Below are positions 18,028-26,229 of a stretch of DNA of 64,000 nucleotides, piece by piece. The notes beneath the pieces were generated by a model. The model was not told the DNA's origin. It saw only the letters and a program-made list of their open reading frames with translations, and made no database searches. How positions within the stretch are numbered: the stretch's first letter is position 1; each line of letters begins with the position of its first letter. This stretch comes from Brucella intermedia LMG 3301. Lineage in GTDB: Bacteria > Pseudomonadota > Alphaproteobacteria > Rhizobiales > Rhizobiaceae. The DNA lies in the NCBI RefSeq assembly GCF_000182645.1, contig NZ_ACQA01000002.1, forward strand, positions 1,607,001-1,671,000, written 5' to 3'. Position numbers and translations under genes: made by a program.

Positions 18028-19020
18028 TTACAGAATGGTGGTGCAGCGCACTTCCACGTCGAGCAGTTCTTTCAGTTCGTTGTCCAGCGCCATGATCGTC
18101 AGCGTTGCGCCGACCATTTCAAGCGAAGTGAAATAATTGCCGATATAAGTGCGATGGATTGTCAGTCCGCGTGCCCGGATCTCGGATTCAATCGTGTCGT
18201 TGAGGATATAAAGCTCGTTCAGCGGCGTTGCGCCCAGACCCGAAATAAGCACGGCCACTTCGGTGCCTTCAGCAAGTTCGTAGTCATCGAGCACGATCTG
18301 GCACATATCTTTTGCGACTTCGGCTGCGGGCTTGAGCGGCTCCACCCGCACCCCAGGCTCGCCGTGATGCCCGATCCCGACTTCCATCGTTCCCGGCGCG
18401 ATCTCGAAATTCGGATGACCGACGGCAGGCAGCGTGCATGGACCGAGCCCCACACCGATCGAACGGCAGTTATCGATGGCCTTCTGCGCTGTGGCGCGAA
18501 CCTCCTCCAGCGCGGCTCCAGTTGCCGCTTTTGCGCCGCCAACCTTCCACATGAAAATCTCGCCGGCAACGCCGCGCCGCTTTTCGCGTTCGTCGGCAGG
18601 GGCTGAACAGACATCGTCGTTCGCGACGACTGTCGCAACTTCGATGCCGTCCTTGGCGGCCAACTTGGTCGCCATCTTCACATTCATGTTGTCGCCCGCG
18701 TAGTTGCCATAAAGGACGACAACGCCCTTGCCGCCGTCTGCTTCGCGTATGGCATCGTGAAAACTCTTGGCGGTTGGCGAGGAAAACAGTTCCCCCACCG
18801 CTACCGCATCAAGCATGTTCTTCCCCGTGTAACCGATGAAAGCGGGCTCATGACCGGAACCGCCACCTGTAACGACACCGACCTTGCCGGCGACGGGGGC
18901 ATCTTTCGCAGCAATGACACGCGGGTTTTCCGCGAGCCGGACGATGTCGGAATGAGCTTTGACAAAACCCTTCACGGTATCTTCCACGACTTCGTCCGGA
19001 TTGTTGATGAAGCGCTGCAT
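18028..19020 (-). CDS. dhaK: DhaK, dihydroxyacetone-kinase-type subunit K
   Basis: 330 residues when started at the ATG at 19020, which has an AGGAG site five bases upstream and gives the usual DhaK start (MQRFINNPDEVVEDTVKGF); the frame is open for 12 more codons but they are unlike the family. Active-site residues are all present: GGGSGHEP (His57), YGNYAGDNMN (Asp110) and MEVGIGHHGEPG (His219, the residue that holds the ketone covalently in E. coli DhaK). Family members phosphorylate dihydroxyacetone, or tetruloses such as erythrulose in polyol catabolism. It lies between the SDR and dhaL in the operon. It is clearly diverged from the DhaK half of the neighbouring fusion protein, so the two are not recent duplicates. 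Confidence 0.9.
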   Translation of the reverse strand: MQRFINNPDEVVEDTVKGFVKAHSDIVRLAENPRVIAAKDAPVAGKVGVVTGGGSGHEPAFIGYTGKNMLDAVAVGELFSSPTAKSFHDAIREADGGKGVVVLYGNYAGDNMNVKMATKLAAKDGIEVATVVANDDVCSAPADEREKRRGVAGEIFMWKVGGAKAATGAALEEVRATAQKAIDNCRSIGVGLGPCTLPAVGHPNFEIAPGTMEVGIGHHGEPGVRVEPLKPAAEVAKDMCQIVLDDYELAEGTEVAVLISGLGATPLNELYILNDTIESEIRARGLTIHRTYIGNYFTSLEMVGATLTIMALDNELKELLDVEVRCTTIL

Positions 19021-19052
19021 GATATCTCCTGTAAGATGAATGAGCGCTGGGC

Positions 19053-19826
19053 TCAAAGAATGGTATAGCCGCCGTCGATCAGGAGATCGGCACCAGTAAT
19101 CATGTCGGCTCCTGCAGATGCGAGGAATACGGCTGCTGCGGCAATCTCTTCTGGATAGGCAAAACGCCCTGCGGGGATACGCTTCTTTGCGGCCTCGCCC
19201 TTTTCACCGGCCCAGGCCTTCTTGCCGAGTTCCGTGAGCACGATGGTCGGTGAAAGTGTGTTGACGCATATTCCATGCTTGCCCCATTCGGCTGCGAAGG
19301 TCTTCGACATGCCGATGACGCCGAACTTCGACGCGCAGTAGGCGACGTGTTCTTCAATAGCGACTGTGCCTGCCTGAGAGGCGAGATTGATGATCTTGCC
19401 GCCCTTGCCCGCAGCGATCATGGCGCGACCGACCGCCTGAGTAACGAGGAAACTTCCTTTCAGATTATTGGAGATGGTCTTATCCCATTCATCGAGCGAA
19501 ATTTCTTCTGCGGGAGCCAGATAGACGACACCTGCGCTATTGACCGCAATGTCGATTGTGCCGAACTCATCATTGACCGCTGCGATTGCGTCATTGACCG
19601 ACTGCTGGCTCGAAACATCGCAAACGAACGGCTTTGCGTTTTCGCCGAGTTCCGCGGCTTTGGCTTTCGCAATATCAGCGCTGATATCGAGCACTGCGAC
19701 TTTGGCGCCTTTGGCGATGAAAGCTCTGGATATTGCAGCACCGATCCCGGAAGCGCCTCCGGTCACGATTGCAATTTTTCCGGAAAGCGGGAAGTTCAGG
19801 TCAATTTGGGGAGCTTGATCGGACAT
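19053..19826 (-). CDS. SDR-family NAD(P)-dependent dehydrogenase (probable polyol dehydrogenase)
   Basis: 257 residues, classical short-chain dehydrogenase. The cofactor loop is TGGASGIGAA and an acidic residue follows the second strand (VAVLDISAD), which favours NAD over NADP. NSAG is the structural motif and the catalytic tyrosine/lysine are in VAYCASKFG. The C-terminus GADLLIDGGYTIL is typical. Between the transporter binding protein and dhaKL, it most likely oxidises the imported polyol to the ketose phosphorylated by DhaKL. Threitol and related tetritol pathways are built this way in other bacteria, but the isomerases they need are not in this window. Confidence 0.85.
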   Translation of the reverse strand: MSDQAPQIDLNFPLSGKIAIVTGGASGIGAAISRAFIAKGAKVAVLDISADIAKAKAAELGENAKPFVCDVSSQQSVNDAIAAVNDEFGTIDIAVNSAGVVYLAPAEEISLDEWDKTISNNLKGSFLVTQAVGRAMIAAGKGGKIINLASQAGTVAIEEHVAYCASKFGVIGMSKTFAAEWGKHGICVNTLSPTIVLTELGKKAWAGEKGEAAKKRIPAGRFAYPEEIAAAAVFLASAGADMITGADLLIDGGYTIL

Positions 19827-19853
19827 TTTGTGCCTCGGGAGTCTGGTTTGTGA

Positions 19854-19912
19854 GCCTGGCGGCCCGGCATCCCTATCATGACTTTCACGATAAGTGGCGG
19901 GGCCGCCCAGGC
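19854..19912 (-). other. Stem-loop immediately after the binding-protein gene
   Basis: Arms GCCTGGCGGCCC (19854-19865) and GGGCCGCCCAGGC (19900-19912) pair with a single bulged base; the inner loop can pair a little further. It starts five bases past the binding-protein stop codon on the minus strand and lacks a U-run. Stems in this place often protect the upstream message and let the binding protein be made in excess. Confidence 0.5.
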
Positions 19913-19916
19913 AGCG

Positions 19917-20906
19917 TTACTTGCGGCTTTCCAGGAGCTTGTCGACGTTTTGAGCGGTCACGGGCGTCCATGGAACATTGTAGTTCTTGTTCTTGCCGTC
20001 GTTAAACGGCATATCCGGATACTGCGCCCAGATATCGGATTGAGGCTTGTACTCGCCCTTCTTGGCGTGGAAGATCGCAAGGTCGAGAGCGCCTTGTGCC
20101 TGCGCATTTGCATCCTGCAGAATGGAAGTCATCGTGCCTTCCTTGACCGCATGCAGTGCATCGGTAATACCGTCGATGCCGGCGATTGCGAAATCACTCA
20201 CCTTGAGGTTGGCGGCCTTGATCGCCTCGATCGCTCCGAGCGCCATTTCGTCATTCTGGCCGATCACGCCCTTGATCTGACCGGGATGTGCGGTCAGCCA
20301 ATTCTCCATAAGGGTCTGCGCTTCAGCGCGAGACCAATTCGCAGTCTGGTCTTCAAGAACATTCACGTCCGGGCATTCGGCCAGCGCTTTCTTGTTGCCT
20401 TCCAGACGGGAAATCTGTGCGGATTGGCCGATTGGTCCTTCAAGGATGACGACATTTCCCTTGCAGCCGATCTTGTCGAGCACGTCCTTGGCTTCCATAT
20501 AGCCCGACACCGTATCGTCGGAGCCGACATAGGCCGCGAGCAAATCGGAGTTGACGCGTGTGTTCGAACCTACAACCGGGATGCCTGCGTCGCTGGCGGC
20601 CTGAACGGCGGTAGCACCTGCCTCGATATCAATAGGCACGAAGATGATCGCGTCGAACTTCTGCGTAATCATCGTATTGAACTGTTCCTGCTGGACCAGC
20701 GCATCATAACGCCCGTCGAATATAGTCAGGTCAACCTCGCCGTTCTTGACCGCCGGATGCTTTTTCAGGGCTTCCGACCAGACCTGCATGAACTCGGCAT
20801 TCAATCCGTAAGGCGCCGCGCCGATCTTGAGCTTCTTGTCTTGTGCCAGTGATGGCGTAACGATTAGTGCGGACGCCGCAGCGAGCGCGATCAACAGTTT
20901 TTTCAT
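19917..20906 (-). CDS. Sugar/polyol ABC transporter periplasmic binding protein
   Basis: 329 residues with a classic signal peptide (MKKLLIALAAASALIVTPSLA, cleavage before QDKK). The mature protein is a two-lobed RbsB-like (Peripla_BP_4) receptor: FDAIIFVPIDIEAGATAV, GIPVVGSNTRV, GVIGQNDEMALGAIEAIKA and the hinge FAIAGIDGITDAL are visible. It delivers ligand to the permease and ATPase encoded upstream. The AAGGAGGAG ribosome site is very strong. In this operon the binding protein is third, after ATPase and permease, and before the catabolic genes. The ligand is unknown; the dehydrogenase and DhaKL neighbours suggest a small polyol. Confidence 0.88.
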   Translation of the reverse strand: MKKLLIALAAASALIVTPSLAQDKKLKIGAAPYGLNAEFMQVWSEALKKHPAVKNGEVDLTIFDGRYDALVQQEQFNTMITQKFDAIIFVPIDIEAGATAVQAASDAGIPVVGSNTRVNSDLLAAYVGSDDTVSGYMEAKDVLDKIGCKGNVVILEGPIGQSAQISRLEGNKKALAECPDVNVLEDQTANWSRAEAQTLMENWLTAHPGQIKGVIGQNDEMALGAIEAIKAANLKVSDFAIAGIDGITDALHAVKEGTMTSILQDANAQAQGALDLAIFHAKKGEYKPQSDIWAQYPDMPFNDGKNKNYNVPWTPVTAQNVDKLLESRK

Positions 20907-20929
20907 TGCAATCTCCTCCTTGTTGATTT

Positions 20930-21068
20930 GGCATACCGATCAGTATGCCGTTCTTGAAAATGGGGGCGGTGCGGCTAGGCAATTTCCCGTTTGAATTGAA
21001 TCGGAAGAAATGCCCTTCCGTTTGCTTTTGCGCATGTCCTTACCCCGAAACCGTTTCCTGCTTTCGGG
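20930..21068 (-). other. Two hairpins between permease and binding-protein genes
   Basis: A 170-base spacer holds GGCATAC (20930-20936) paired with GTATGCC (20943-20949) around a 6-base loop, and CCCGAAA (21044-21050) paired with TTTCGGG (21062-21068). Together with the strong ribosome site they could set the ratio of binding protein to membrane components by mRNA processing. Confidence 0.4.
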
Positions 21069-21077
21069 AGGCCTGCT

Positions 21078-22082
21078 CTAGGCGCCCTGGTTGCGTTTCT
21101 GATCAAGCATGACCGCGCCTACGATGAGTGCTCCCTTCAAAACCTGCTGGTAGTAGGACTGGATACCCATCAGATCGAGACCGTTGTTCATGACACCGAT
21201 GATGAGCGCGCCGATGAGTGTTCCCGTGATGCGCCCGACGCCGCCCGACAGGCTGGTGCCGCCAATGACGACCGCTGCGATGGCATCGAGTTCATAGCTG
21301 ATACCCGCTTGCGGCAGCGCCGATCCGGTGCGGGCCGACAGGACCATGCCTGCAAGGCCGGCCAGCCCGCCGGAGATGACGTAAACAGAAAAGCGCACCC
21401 GTGATATGTTGATGCCAGAAGTATTCGCGGCGTGGGGATTGCCGCCAACAGCGTAGATATAGCGGCCGAACCGCGAGCGATTCAGAATCCACCATGATAC
21501 CAGAAACACGATCGCGAGCAGAATGACAGGAACCGGAACGCCGAGAATGTTGCCGGTTCCAATCCAGCGAAAATCCGGGACAAGGGCGGGTACCGGCTTG
21601 CCGCCGCCGTAGATCAAGGTCAGGCCGCGCGCTGCGGAAAGCATGCCGAGCGTGGCCACGAATGCCGGAACCGCGAAGCGTGAGACTATCGTGCCGACCA
21701 GCGCGCCACAGCCGATGCCCACGAGCAGGCCGACGGGAATGGCTATGAACGGTGAATATGGAGCCCCCGCAATGCCTGCCGTCGCCGACGTGGTTGCAAG
21801 GCTGGCGCTGACGATACCGGCCAATGCGACCACAGAGCCAACGGAGAGGTCGATGCCACGCGTCAGAATGACGAAGGTCATGCCGATGGCGAGAATGCCG
21901 TTGATGGAGGTTTGCAGCAAAACGTTGGAAATATTGCCTGCTGTCAGGAAATACTCGTTGGAGAACGAGAGGATCGTGGCCAGAAGCAGGAAGGCGATGA
22001 ATATGCCATATTCCTGAACGACCAGCCTGCGACGTTCGGAGCCAAACCAACTGGTTGGTGAATTATTCTCTGTGGTGGACAC
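21078..22082 (-). CDS. Sugar ABC transporter permease (RbsC type)
   Basis: 334 residues, hydrophobic throughout with about 8-10 membrane segments. The RbsC family signatures are visible: GMTFVILTRGIDLSVGSVVA, the loop RYIYAVGGNPHAANTSGI and GISYELDAIAAVVIGGTSLS. Translation starts with GTG at 22082 behind an AGAGG site. It is 95 bases after the ATPase gene and should form the homodimeric channel of this importer. Confidence 0.9.
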   Translation of the reverse strand: MSTTENNSPTSWFGSERRRLVVQEYGIFIAFLLLATILSFSNEYFLTAGNISNVLLQTSINGILAIGMTFVILTRGIDLSVGSVVALAGIVSASLATTSATAGIAGAPYSPFIAIPVGLLVGIGCGALVGTIVSRFAVPAFVATLGMLSAARGLTLIYGGGKPVPALVPDFRWIGTGNILGVPVPVILLAIVFLVSWWILNRSRFGRYIYAVGGNPHAANTSGINISRVRFSVYVISGGLAGLAGMVLSARTGSALPQAGISYELDAIAAVVIGGTSLSGGVGRITGTLIGALIIGVMNNGLDLMGIQSYYQQVLKGALIVGAVMLDQKRNQGA

Positions 22083-22177
22083 TGTTCTACCTCTCCAGAA
22101 CCGGCCGCAAGTGCTGATGCAGGCGACTGTTCTATCTCCTTGGTCTCAACCGATACGCGGTGCTTCCGTGTCAATCT

Positions 22178-23656
22178 TCATGTCGAAAGATGCACCAGCG
22201 TCTGCGCGTTCGTTTCCGCCCTGCGATAAATGCCAACCGATTGTCCCCCGCGCATGACCATGATGCGATCGGACATGCCGAGAACCTCATCGATCTCCGA
22301 TGAGATCATGACTACAGTTCCGCCTTCGGCGGCAAATTCGCAGATGACGCGGTAAATTTCCTGTTTTGCGCCGACATCGACACCGCGCGTTGGTTCATCA
22401 AGCAGCAGAACGCGCGGGCTTCGCAGGAACCATTTTCCAAGTACGACCTTCTGCTGGTTGCCACCCGAAAGGCCGGAAACCGCCATCGTGTCATGCGCGA
22501 CCTTGATCCTGAAACGCTCGATCATTGCCCTGCTGGCTGACGATTCCTCGCGTCGGTTCATTGCAAAATGCGGGCTCATCTCGGGCAGGCTGGCAAGGCA
22601 GATATTGTTGCGAACGCTGTCGCCAAGATTGAGTCCGGTGAGTTTTCGGTCCTCCGTCACGAAGGCGAGCCCGAGCGCCATGGCATCCGAGGGACGCCGG
22701 ATGCTTATCGTCTCACCTTCCAGACGGATTGCGCCTTGGGAGGCTTTATCCAGTCCGAAAAGACAGTTGAATATTTCCGAACGACCCGACCCCATCAATC
22801 CGTAGATGCCGAAGATCTCACCCTTGTGCGCGGTGAAGGAGATATCGGTTATCTTGCCTGGTGCGCTGAGGCCCAAGACCTCGAGGCCTGGAACTTCTGT
22901 CGGGACATTCGTCTTGATGTATTCGTCACCCAATTCCCGTCCGATGATCAAACGGATCAATTCTGCGCGCGTGATAGCTCCGAGATCGCCGCTGTCGATA
23001 TAGCTGCCGTCGCGAAACACGGTATAGGTGTCGGCAATCTGAAAAATTTCCGACAGGCGATGCGAGACGTAAACGACCCCTTTGCCGCTCGCTTTCAGCC
23101 GTTCGATCGCGGCAAAAAGCTGCTGGGCTTCCTTTTCGCCAATGGCAGACGTCGGTTCGTCCATGAAAATGACTTCGGCGTCGTGACTGAGCGCTTTTGC
23201 GATCTCAACCAGTTGAATCTGGGCGACGGACAGATTCATCATGAACTGATTGGCGCGAATTTTGAATTCGAGTTGGTCGAGAAGTTTTTGGGCATTCCGG
23301 TTCATCGTTTTGAAGTCGATGCCGCCGAAACGACGAAGCGGTTCTCTGCCCAGATAGATGTTTTCCGCCACGGTCATGTGCGGGATGGGGCTCAGCTCCT
23401 GCTCGATTATGGCGATGCCCGCCTGCAACGCTTCAGCAGGGCTGGAATATGTGACTTCTTTTCCGCGCCGCCGGATATGACCTTCGTCACGGGCGTGAAT
23501 GCCCATCAAAATTTTCAGAAAGGTGGATTTGCCCGCGCCGTTGCCCCCGCAAAGTGCATGCACCGAGCCGGGCCGCAACTGGAGGCGTCCGTTCCGCAAG
23601 GCGGCAACGCCGCCAAAGGACTTTTTCAGCCCCTCCACATCCAGCAGAAGTTCCAA
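22178..23656 (-). CDS. Sugar ABC transporter ATP-binding protein (RbsA type, two NBDs)
   Basis: 492 residues with two fused nucleotide-binding domains. The first has Walker A GGNGAGKST and Walker B VIFMDEPTSA but a weak signature (LSVAQIQ). The second has a degenerate Walker A (GLMGSGRSE), an intact signature LSGGNQQKV and an intact Walker B VLLLDEPTRGVDVG. This is the normal asymmetric RbsA design with one full composite ATP site. The start is a TTG at 23656, seven bases after GGAGG; the nearby ATG (23660-23662) is in another frame and gives only an 11-codon peptide. It is the first gene of the minus-strand polyol operon and faces the second transporter locus across a 412-base divergent control region. 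Confidence 0.9.
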   Translation of the reverse strand: MELLLDVEGLKKSFGGVAALRNGRLQLRPGSVHALCGGNGAGKSTFLKILMGIHARDEGHIRRRGKEVTYSSPAEALQAGIAIIEQELSPIPHMTVAENIYLGREPLRRFGGIDFKTMNRNAQKLLDQLEFKIRANQFMMNLSVAQIQLVEIAKALSHDAEVIFMDEPTSAIGEKEAQQLFAAIERLKASGKGVVYVSHRLSEIFQIADTYTVFRDGSYIDSGDLGAITRAELIRLIIGRELGDEYIKTNVPTEVPGLEVLGLSAPGKITDISFTAHKGEIFGIYGLMGSGRSEIFNCLFGLDKASQGAIRLEGETISIRRPSDAMALGLAFVTEDRKLTGLNLGDSVRNNICLASLPEMSPHFAMNRREESSASRAMIERFRIKVAHDTMAVSGLSGGNQQKVVLGKWFLRSPRVLLLDEPTRGVDVGAKQEIYRVICEFAAEGGTVVMISSEIDEVLGMSDRIMVMRGGQSVGIYRRAETNAQTLVHLST

Positions 23657-23737
23657 TGCATTTCCTCCGGTGGCGGCAGTTGTTCTGCCGCCGGTTTCAA
23701 CGGCCTCGCCGTCGTTTTGACAATATTCGATAAATGA

Positions 23738-23751
23738 TCGACAAATGTCAA
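23738..23751. promoter_or_regulatory. Candidate SorC operator of the left operon
   Basis: TCGACAAATGTCAA, a near-palindrome (GACA-AA-TGTC) 82 bases upstream of the TTG start of the ATPase gene. The 12-mer GACAAATGTCAA is repeated exactly in the right half of the same divergent region, and its ACAAATGTCAA core recurs at the third sugar locus. A TTGACA at 23717-23722 forms a wider inverted pair with TGTCAA. Confidence 0.55.
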
Positions 23752-23953
23752 CCTTTCATGTAAGAAGGACAAAAAGGGGAAAAGCAACATCAGCCCTGAC
23801 GGTAGCTGGGCGGCGACAATAACGTTCCTATTCAATGGGTTAAGTGTAATCAGACGGATCGGCAGGTTTTGAGTGTAGATCTGGCCCGTGATTGCGCTTC
23901 CAGCTGAGGGATCTCCCGTTTTTGAGAAGATTTCGGTGTTGAGGGGAAATGTG

Positions 23954-23987
23954 TTGACAAGAGACAGAACTGTCTGACAAATGTCAA
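23954..23987. promoter_or_regulatory. Candidate SorC operator cluster of the right operon
   Basis: Two adjoining palindromes: GACAGAACTGTC (23963-23974) and CTGACAAATGTCAA (23974-23987), preceded by TTGACA at 23954-23959. The second lies 82 bases upstream of the ATG used here for the permease gene, mirroring the site on the other side of the divergent region. The TTGACA could equally be a -35 box. Confidence 0.55.
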
Positions 23988-24068
23988 AATGTGGAGGCGG
24001 TCTTCAAGCTATCACCTGTCAGGAGGCGGCAGGGTTTGAAGAACGAGAAATGCTTCGATAGCGGGAGG

Positions 24069-25064
24069 ATGGACGTGTCATCGAACAGCCTAGATCGACA
24101 GACGCTGTTTCTGGCGTTGATCAATGTCGCCGTTCTGGCGGCGGGCGGCTTTCTGGCCGGTTCAAATTTCATGGACAGCTATAACCTGCAATCGATGGCG
24201 TCGCAGGTTCCCGAATTGGGACTGCTGGCCTTCGGTGTCATGCTGGCGATGATTTCAGGCAATGGCGGTATCGATCTTTCGGGCATCGCGCTGGCAAATC
24301 TTTCCGGCATCGTCGCGTTTCTGCTGACACGCCATTATATTCCGGCTGCCGATGCACCGCTGCTTTTCTCGTGGGTATTTGCCGGTCTGGCGCTGGTCGT
24401 CGGGTTGATCGGCGGTGTCATCAATGGGATCGTGATTGCCTATGCGCGCCTGACGCCATTGATCGCAACGCTCGGAACCCAGCTTCTTTTTACCGGCATT
24501 GCCGTGTTCCTGACCAACGGCTCCGCCGTCAGCATGGGCTTTATCGAGCCGCTCGATAATTTCGGCAACATGCCCGTTCTTGGCGTTCCGATGTGCTTTG
24601 CGCTGTTTATCGCTATCGCTCTGGCGCTGTCATTCCTGCTCAAATACACGCCTTTCGGCGTGAAACTGATGCTACTTGGCAGCAATGCCAAGGCGGCTCG
24701 CTATGGCGGTATCAATGAAAGGCGCATGCTTCTCATCACCTATACGCTGTGCGGCCTTCTTGCTTCAGTTGCGGGGATCATCATTGCTGCGCGCAACTCT
24801 TCGGTGAAGTGGGATTATGGCGGGTCTTACGTCCTGATTGCGATCCTGATTGCCGTCTTGGGCGGTGTGAAGCCGGAGGGCGGCTGCGGGAAGATACTCT
24901 GTGTGCTTCTGGCCGCTACGGCTCTGCAGATACTCTCAAGCCTGTTCAATTTCATGAATATCTCGAATTTCTTCCGCGATCTTGCCTGGGGTGTTCTGCT
25001 GATGGCGCTTCTGGCATCGGCACGCATGCACTTCAGCTACTGGCTGCGGCCCAGAAGACAATAG
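24069..25064 (+). CDS. Sugar ABC transporter permease (first of two in this locus)
   Basis: About 330 residues, RbsC-like. Key segments are LGLLAFGVMLAMISGNGGIDLS, GVINGIVIAYARLTPLIATL and MLLGSNAKAARYGGI. The start is uncertain: GGGAGG directly precedes the ATG at 24069 and would better serve the GTG at 24075. The frame is open from a GTG at 23991, but that would put coding sequence next to the candidate operator. It precedes the binding protein, whereas the second permease follows the ATPase, so the membrane channel is probably a heterodimer. Confidence 0.88.
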   Translation: MDVSSNSLDRQTLFLALINVAVLAAGGFLAGSNFMDSYNLQSMASQVPELGLLAFGVMLAMISGNGGIDLSGIALANLSGIVAFLLTRHYIPAADAPLLFSWVFAGLALVVGLIGGVINGIVIAYARLTPLIATLGTQLLFTGIAVFLTNGSAVSMGFIEPLDNFGNMPVLGVPMCFALFIAIALALSFLLKYTPFGVKLMLLGSNAKAARYGGINERRMLLITYTLCGLLASVAGIIIAARNSSVKWDYGGSYVLIAILIAVLGGVKPEGGCGKILCVLLAATALQILSSLFNFMNISNFFRDLAWGVLLMALLASARMHFSYWLRPRRQ

Positions 25065-25143
25065 CGACAAGGCTGCGGTTCCGGGATGAAGCCGCCAGCC
25101 GAGGACCCAAAAAACAATCTGCTTATATTAATGGAGGAGTCTT

Positions 25144-26142
25144 ATGAGCATGTTTTCCAAACTGATAGCGGGCACGATGCTTGCGGGAACAGTCATGGCC
25201 GGCGCCGCACTCGCGGCAGACAAGCCGACCATCGTGACGGTAGTCAAGGTTACTGGTGAAAACTGGTTTACCCGCATGAACGAAGGGGTTGATGCTTATG
25301 GCAAGGACAATGCCAATGTGAGCGCCAGCCAGGTGGGCCCGGCAAAGGCTGATGCCGCGCAGCAGACCCGCATCATCGAAGACCTCGTTGCCAAGAATGT
25401 CTCGGCGATTGCCGTTGTGCCGATGGACCCTTCTGCACTTGAAGGCGTGCTACGCCGCGCTTCACAGCGCGGCATCAAGGTCATCACCCATGAGGGTGAC
25501 AGCCTCGTGAATACCGATGTCGATATCGAAGCCTTCGACAACAAGGCATTCGGCGCGCGTATAAATGAAAAACTTGCCGAATGCATGGGCAAATCGGGCA
25601 AGTGGACCTCGTTCGTGGGATCGCTTGGCAGCCTCACGCATAATCAATGGGTCGATGCCGGTGCCGAAAACGCCAAGCAGTATCCCGATATGGAACTGGT
25701 GGCAGAGAAGAACGAATCCTTCAATGATGCCAACCGGGCCTATGAAAAGGCCAAGGAAATCCTCCGTAAATATCCGGATATCAAGGGCTTTCAGGGATCG
25801 TCCGCTATCGATGTGATCGGCATAGGTCGTGCCGTGGAGGAAGCGGGACTGCAGGACAAGACCTGCGTGTTCGGTCTCGGGCTTCCGAAGGATACCGGTC
25901 CATATCTCGAAAGCGGTGCTGTCGACCAGATTTTTTTCTGGGACCCGAAGGATGCCGGCTACGTCATGAACAAGGTCTCCGATCTCGTTCTCAAGGGCGA
26001 GGAAATCAAGGATGGCATGGATCTGGGTGTTCCGGGTTACGAGAAGATGACCGTCATCAAGGGGCCGGGCAAGGGCATCATCATCCAGGGCCAGGCCTGG
26101 GTTGATGCGGACAAGTCCAACTACAAGAACTTCCCGTTCTGA
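25144..26142 (+). CDS. Sugar ABC transporter binding protein (RhaS/LsrB-like)
   Basis: 332 residues with a signal peptide ending GAALAAD. The mature domain resembles the RhaS/autoinducer-2 type receptors: TIVTVVKVTGENWFTRMNEG at the start, IAVVPMDPSALEGVLRRA, KVITHEGDSLVNTDVDIEAF and the long C-terminal part GMDLGVPGYEKMTVIKGPG. A strong GGAGGAG site lies just upstream of the ATG. Binding proteins of this subgroup take rhamnose-like or unusual open-chain sugars. The ligand here is unknown. Confidence 0.88.
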   Translation: MSMFSKLIAGTMLAGTVMAGAALAADKPTIVTVVKVTGENWFTRMNEGVDAYGKDNANVSASQVGPAKADAAQQTRIIEDLVAKNVSAIAVVPMDPSALEGVLRRASQRGIKVITHEGDSLVNTDVDIEAFDNKAFGARINEKLAECMGKSGKWTSFVGSLGSLTHNQWVDAGAENAKQYPDMELVAEKNESFNDANRAYEKAKEILRKYPDIKGFQGSSAIDVIGIGRAVEEAGLQDKTCVFGLGLPKDTGPYLESGAVDQIFFWDPKDAGYVMNKVSDLVLKGEEIKDGMDLGVPGYEKMTVIKGPGKGIIIQGQAWVDADKSNYKNFPF

Positions 26143-26167
26143 CTACGAAGCAACGCGCCACGCTGAC

Positions 26168-26201
26168 CTCCAGGGCCGCCCGCACCACAGCGGCCCTGGA
26201 G
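26168..26201 (+). other. Stem-loop between binding-protein and ATPase genes
   Basis: A perfect 12-bp stem (CTCCAGGGCCGC at 26168-26179 with 26190-26201) around a 10-base loop, with no U-run. It sits 26 bases after the binding-protein stop codon, the same place as the stems in the other two transporter operons. Confidence 0.6.
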
Positions 26202-26229
26202 GGACCATCCGGAATTTCAGGAATTCGCC

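Noticed and set aside
22568..23737. 389-codon frame antisense to the sugar ATPase gene
   Set aside because: It opposes an intact RbsA-type protein and has biased, domainless composition.
23991..24068. N-terminal extension of the permease starting at a GTG
   Set aside because: It would begin four bases after a candidate operator and adds a polar tail unlike RbsC permeases; the GGGAGG site favours 24069 or 24075.
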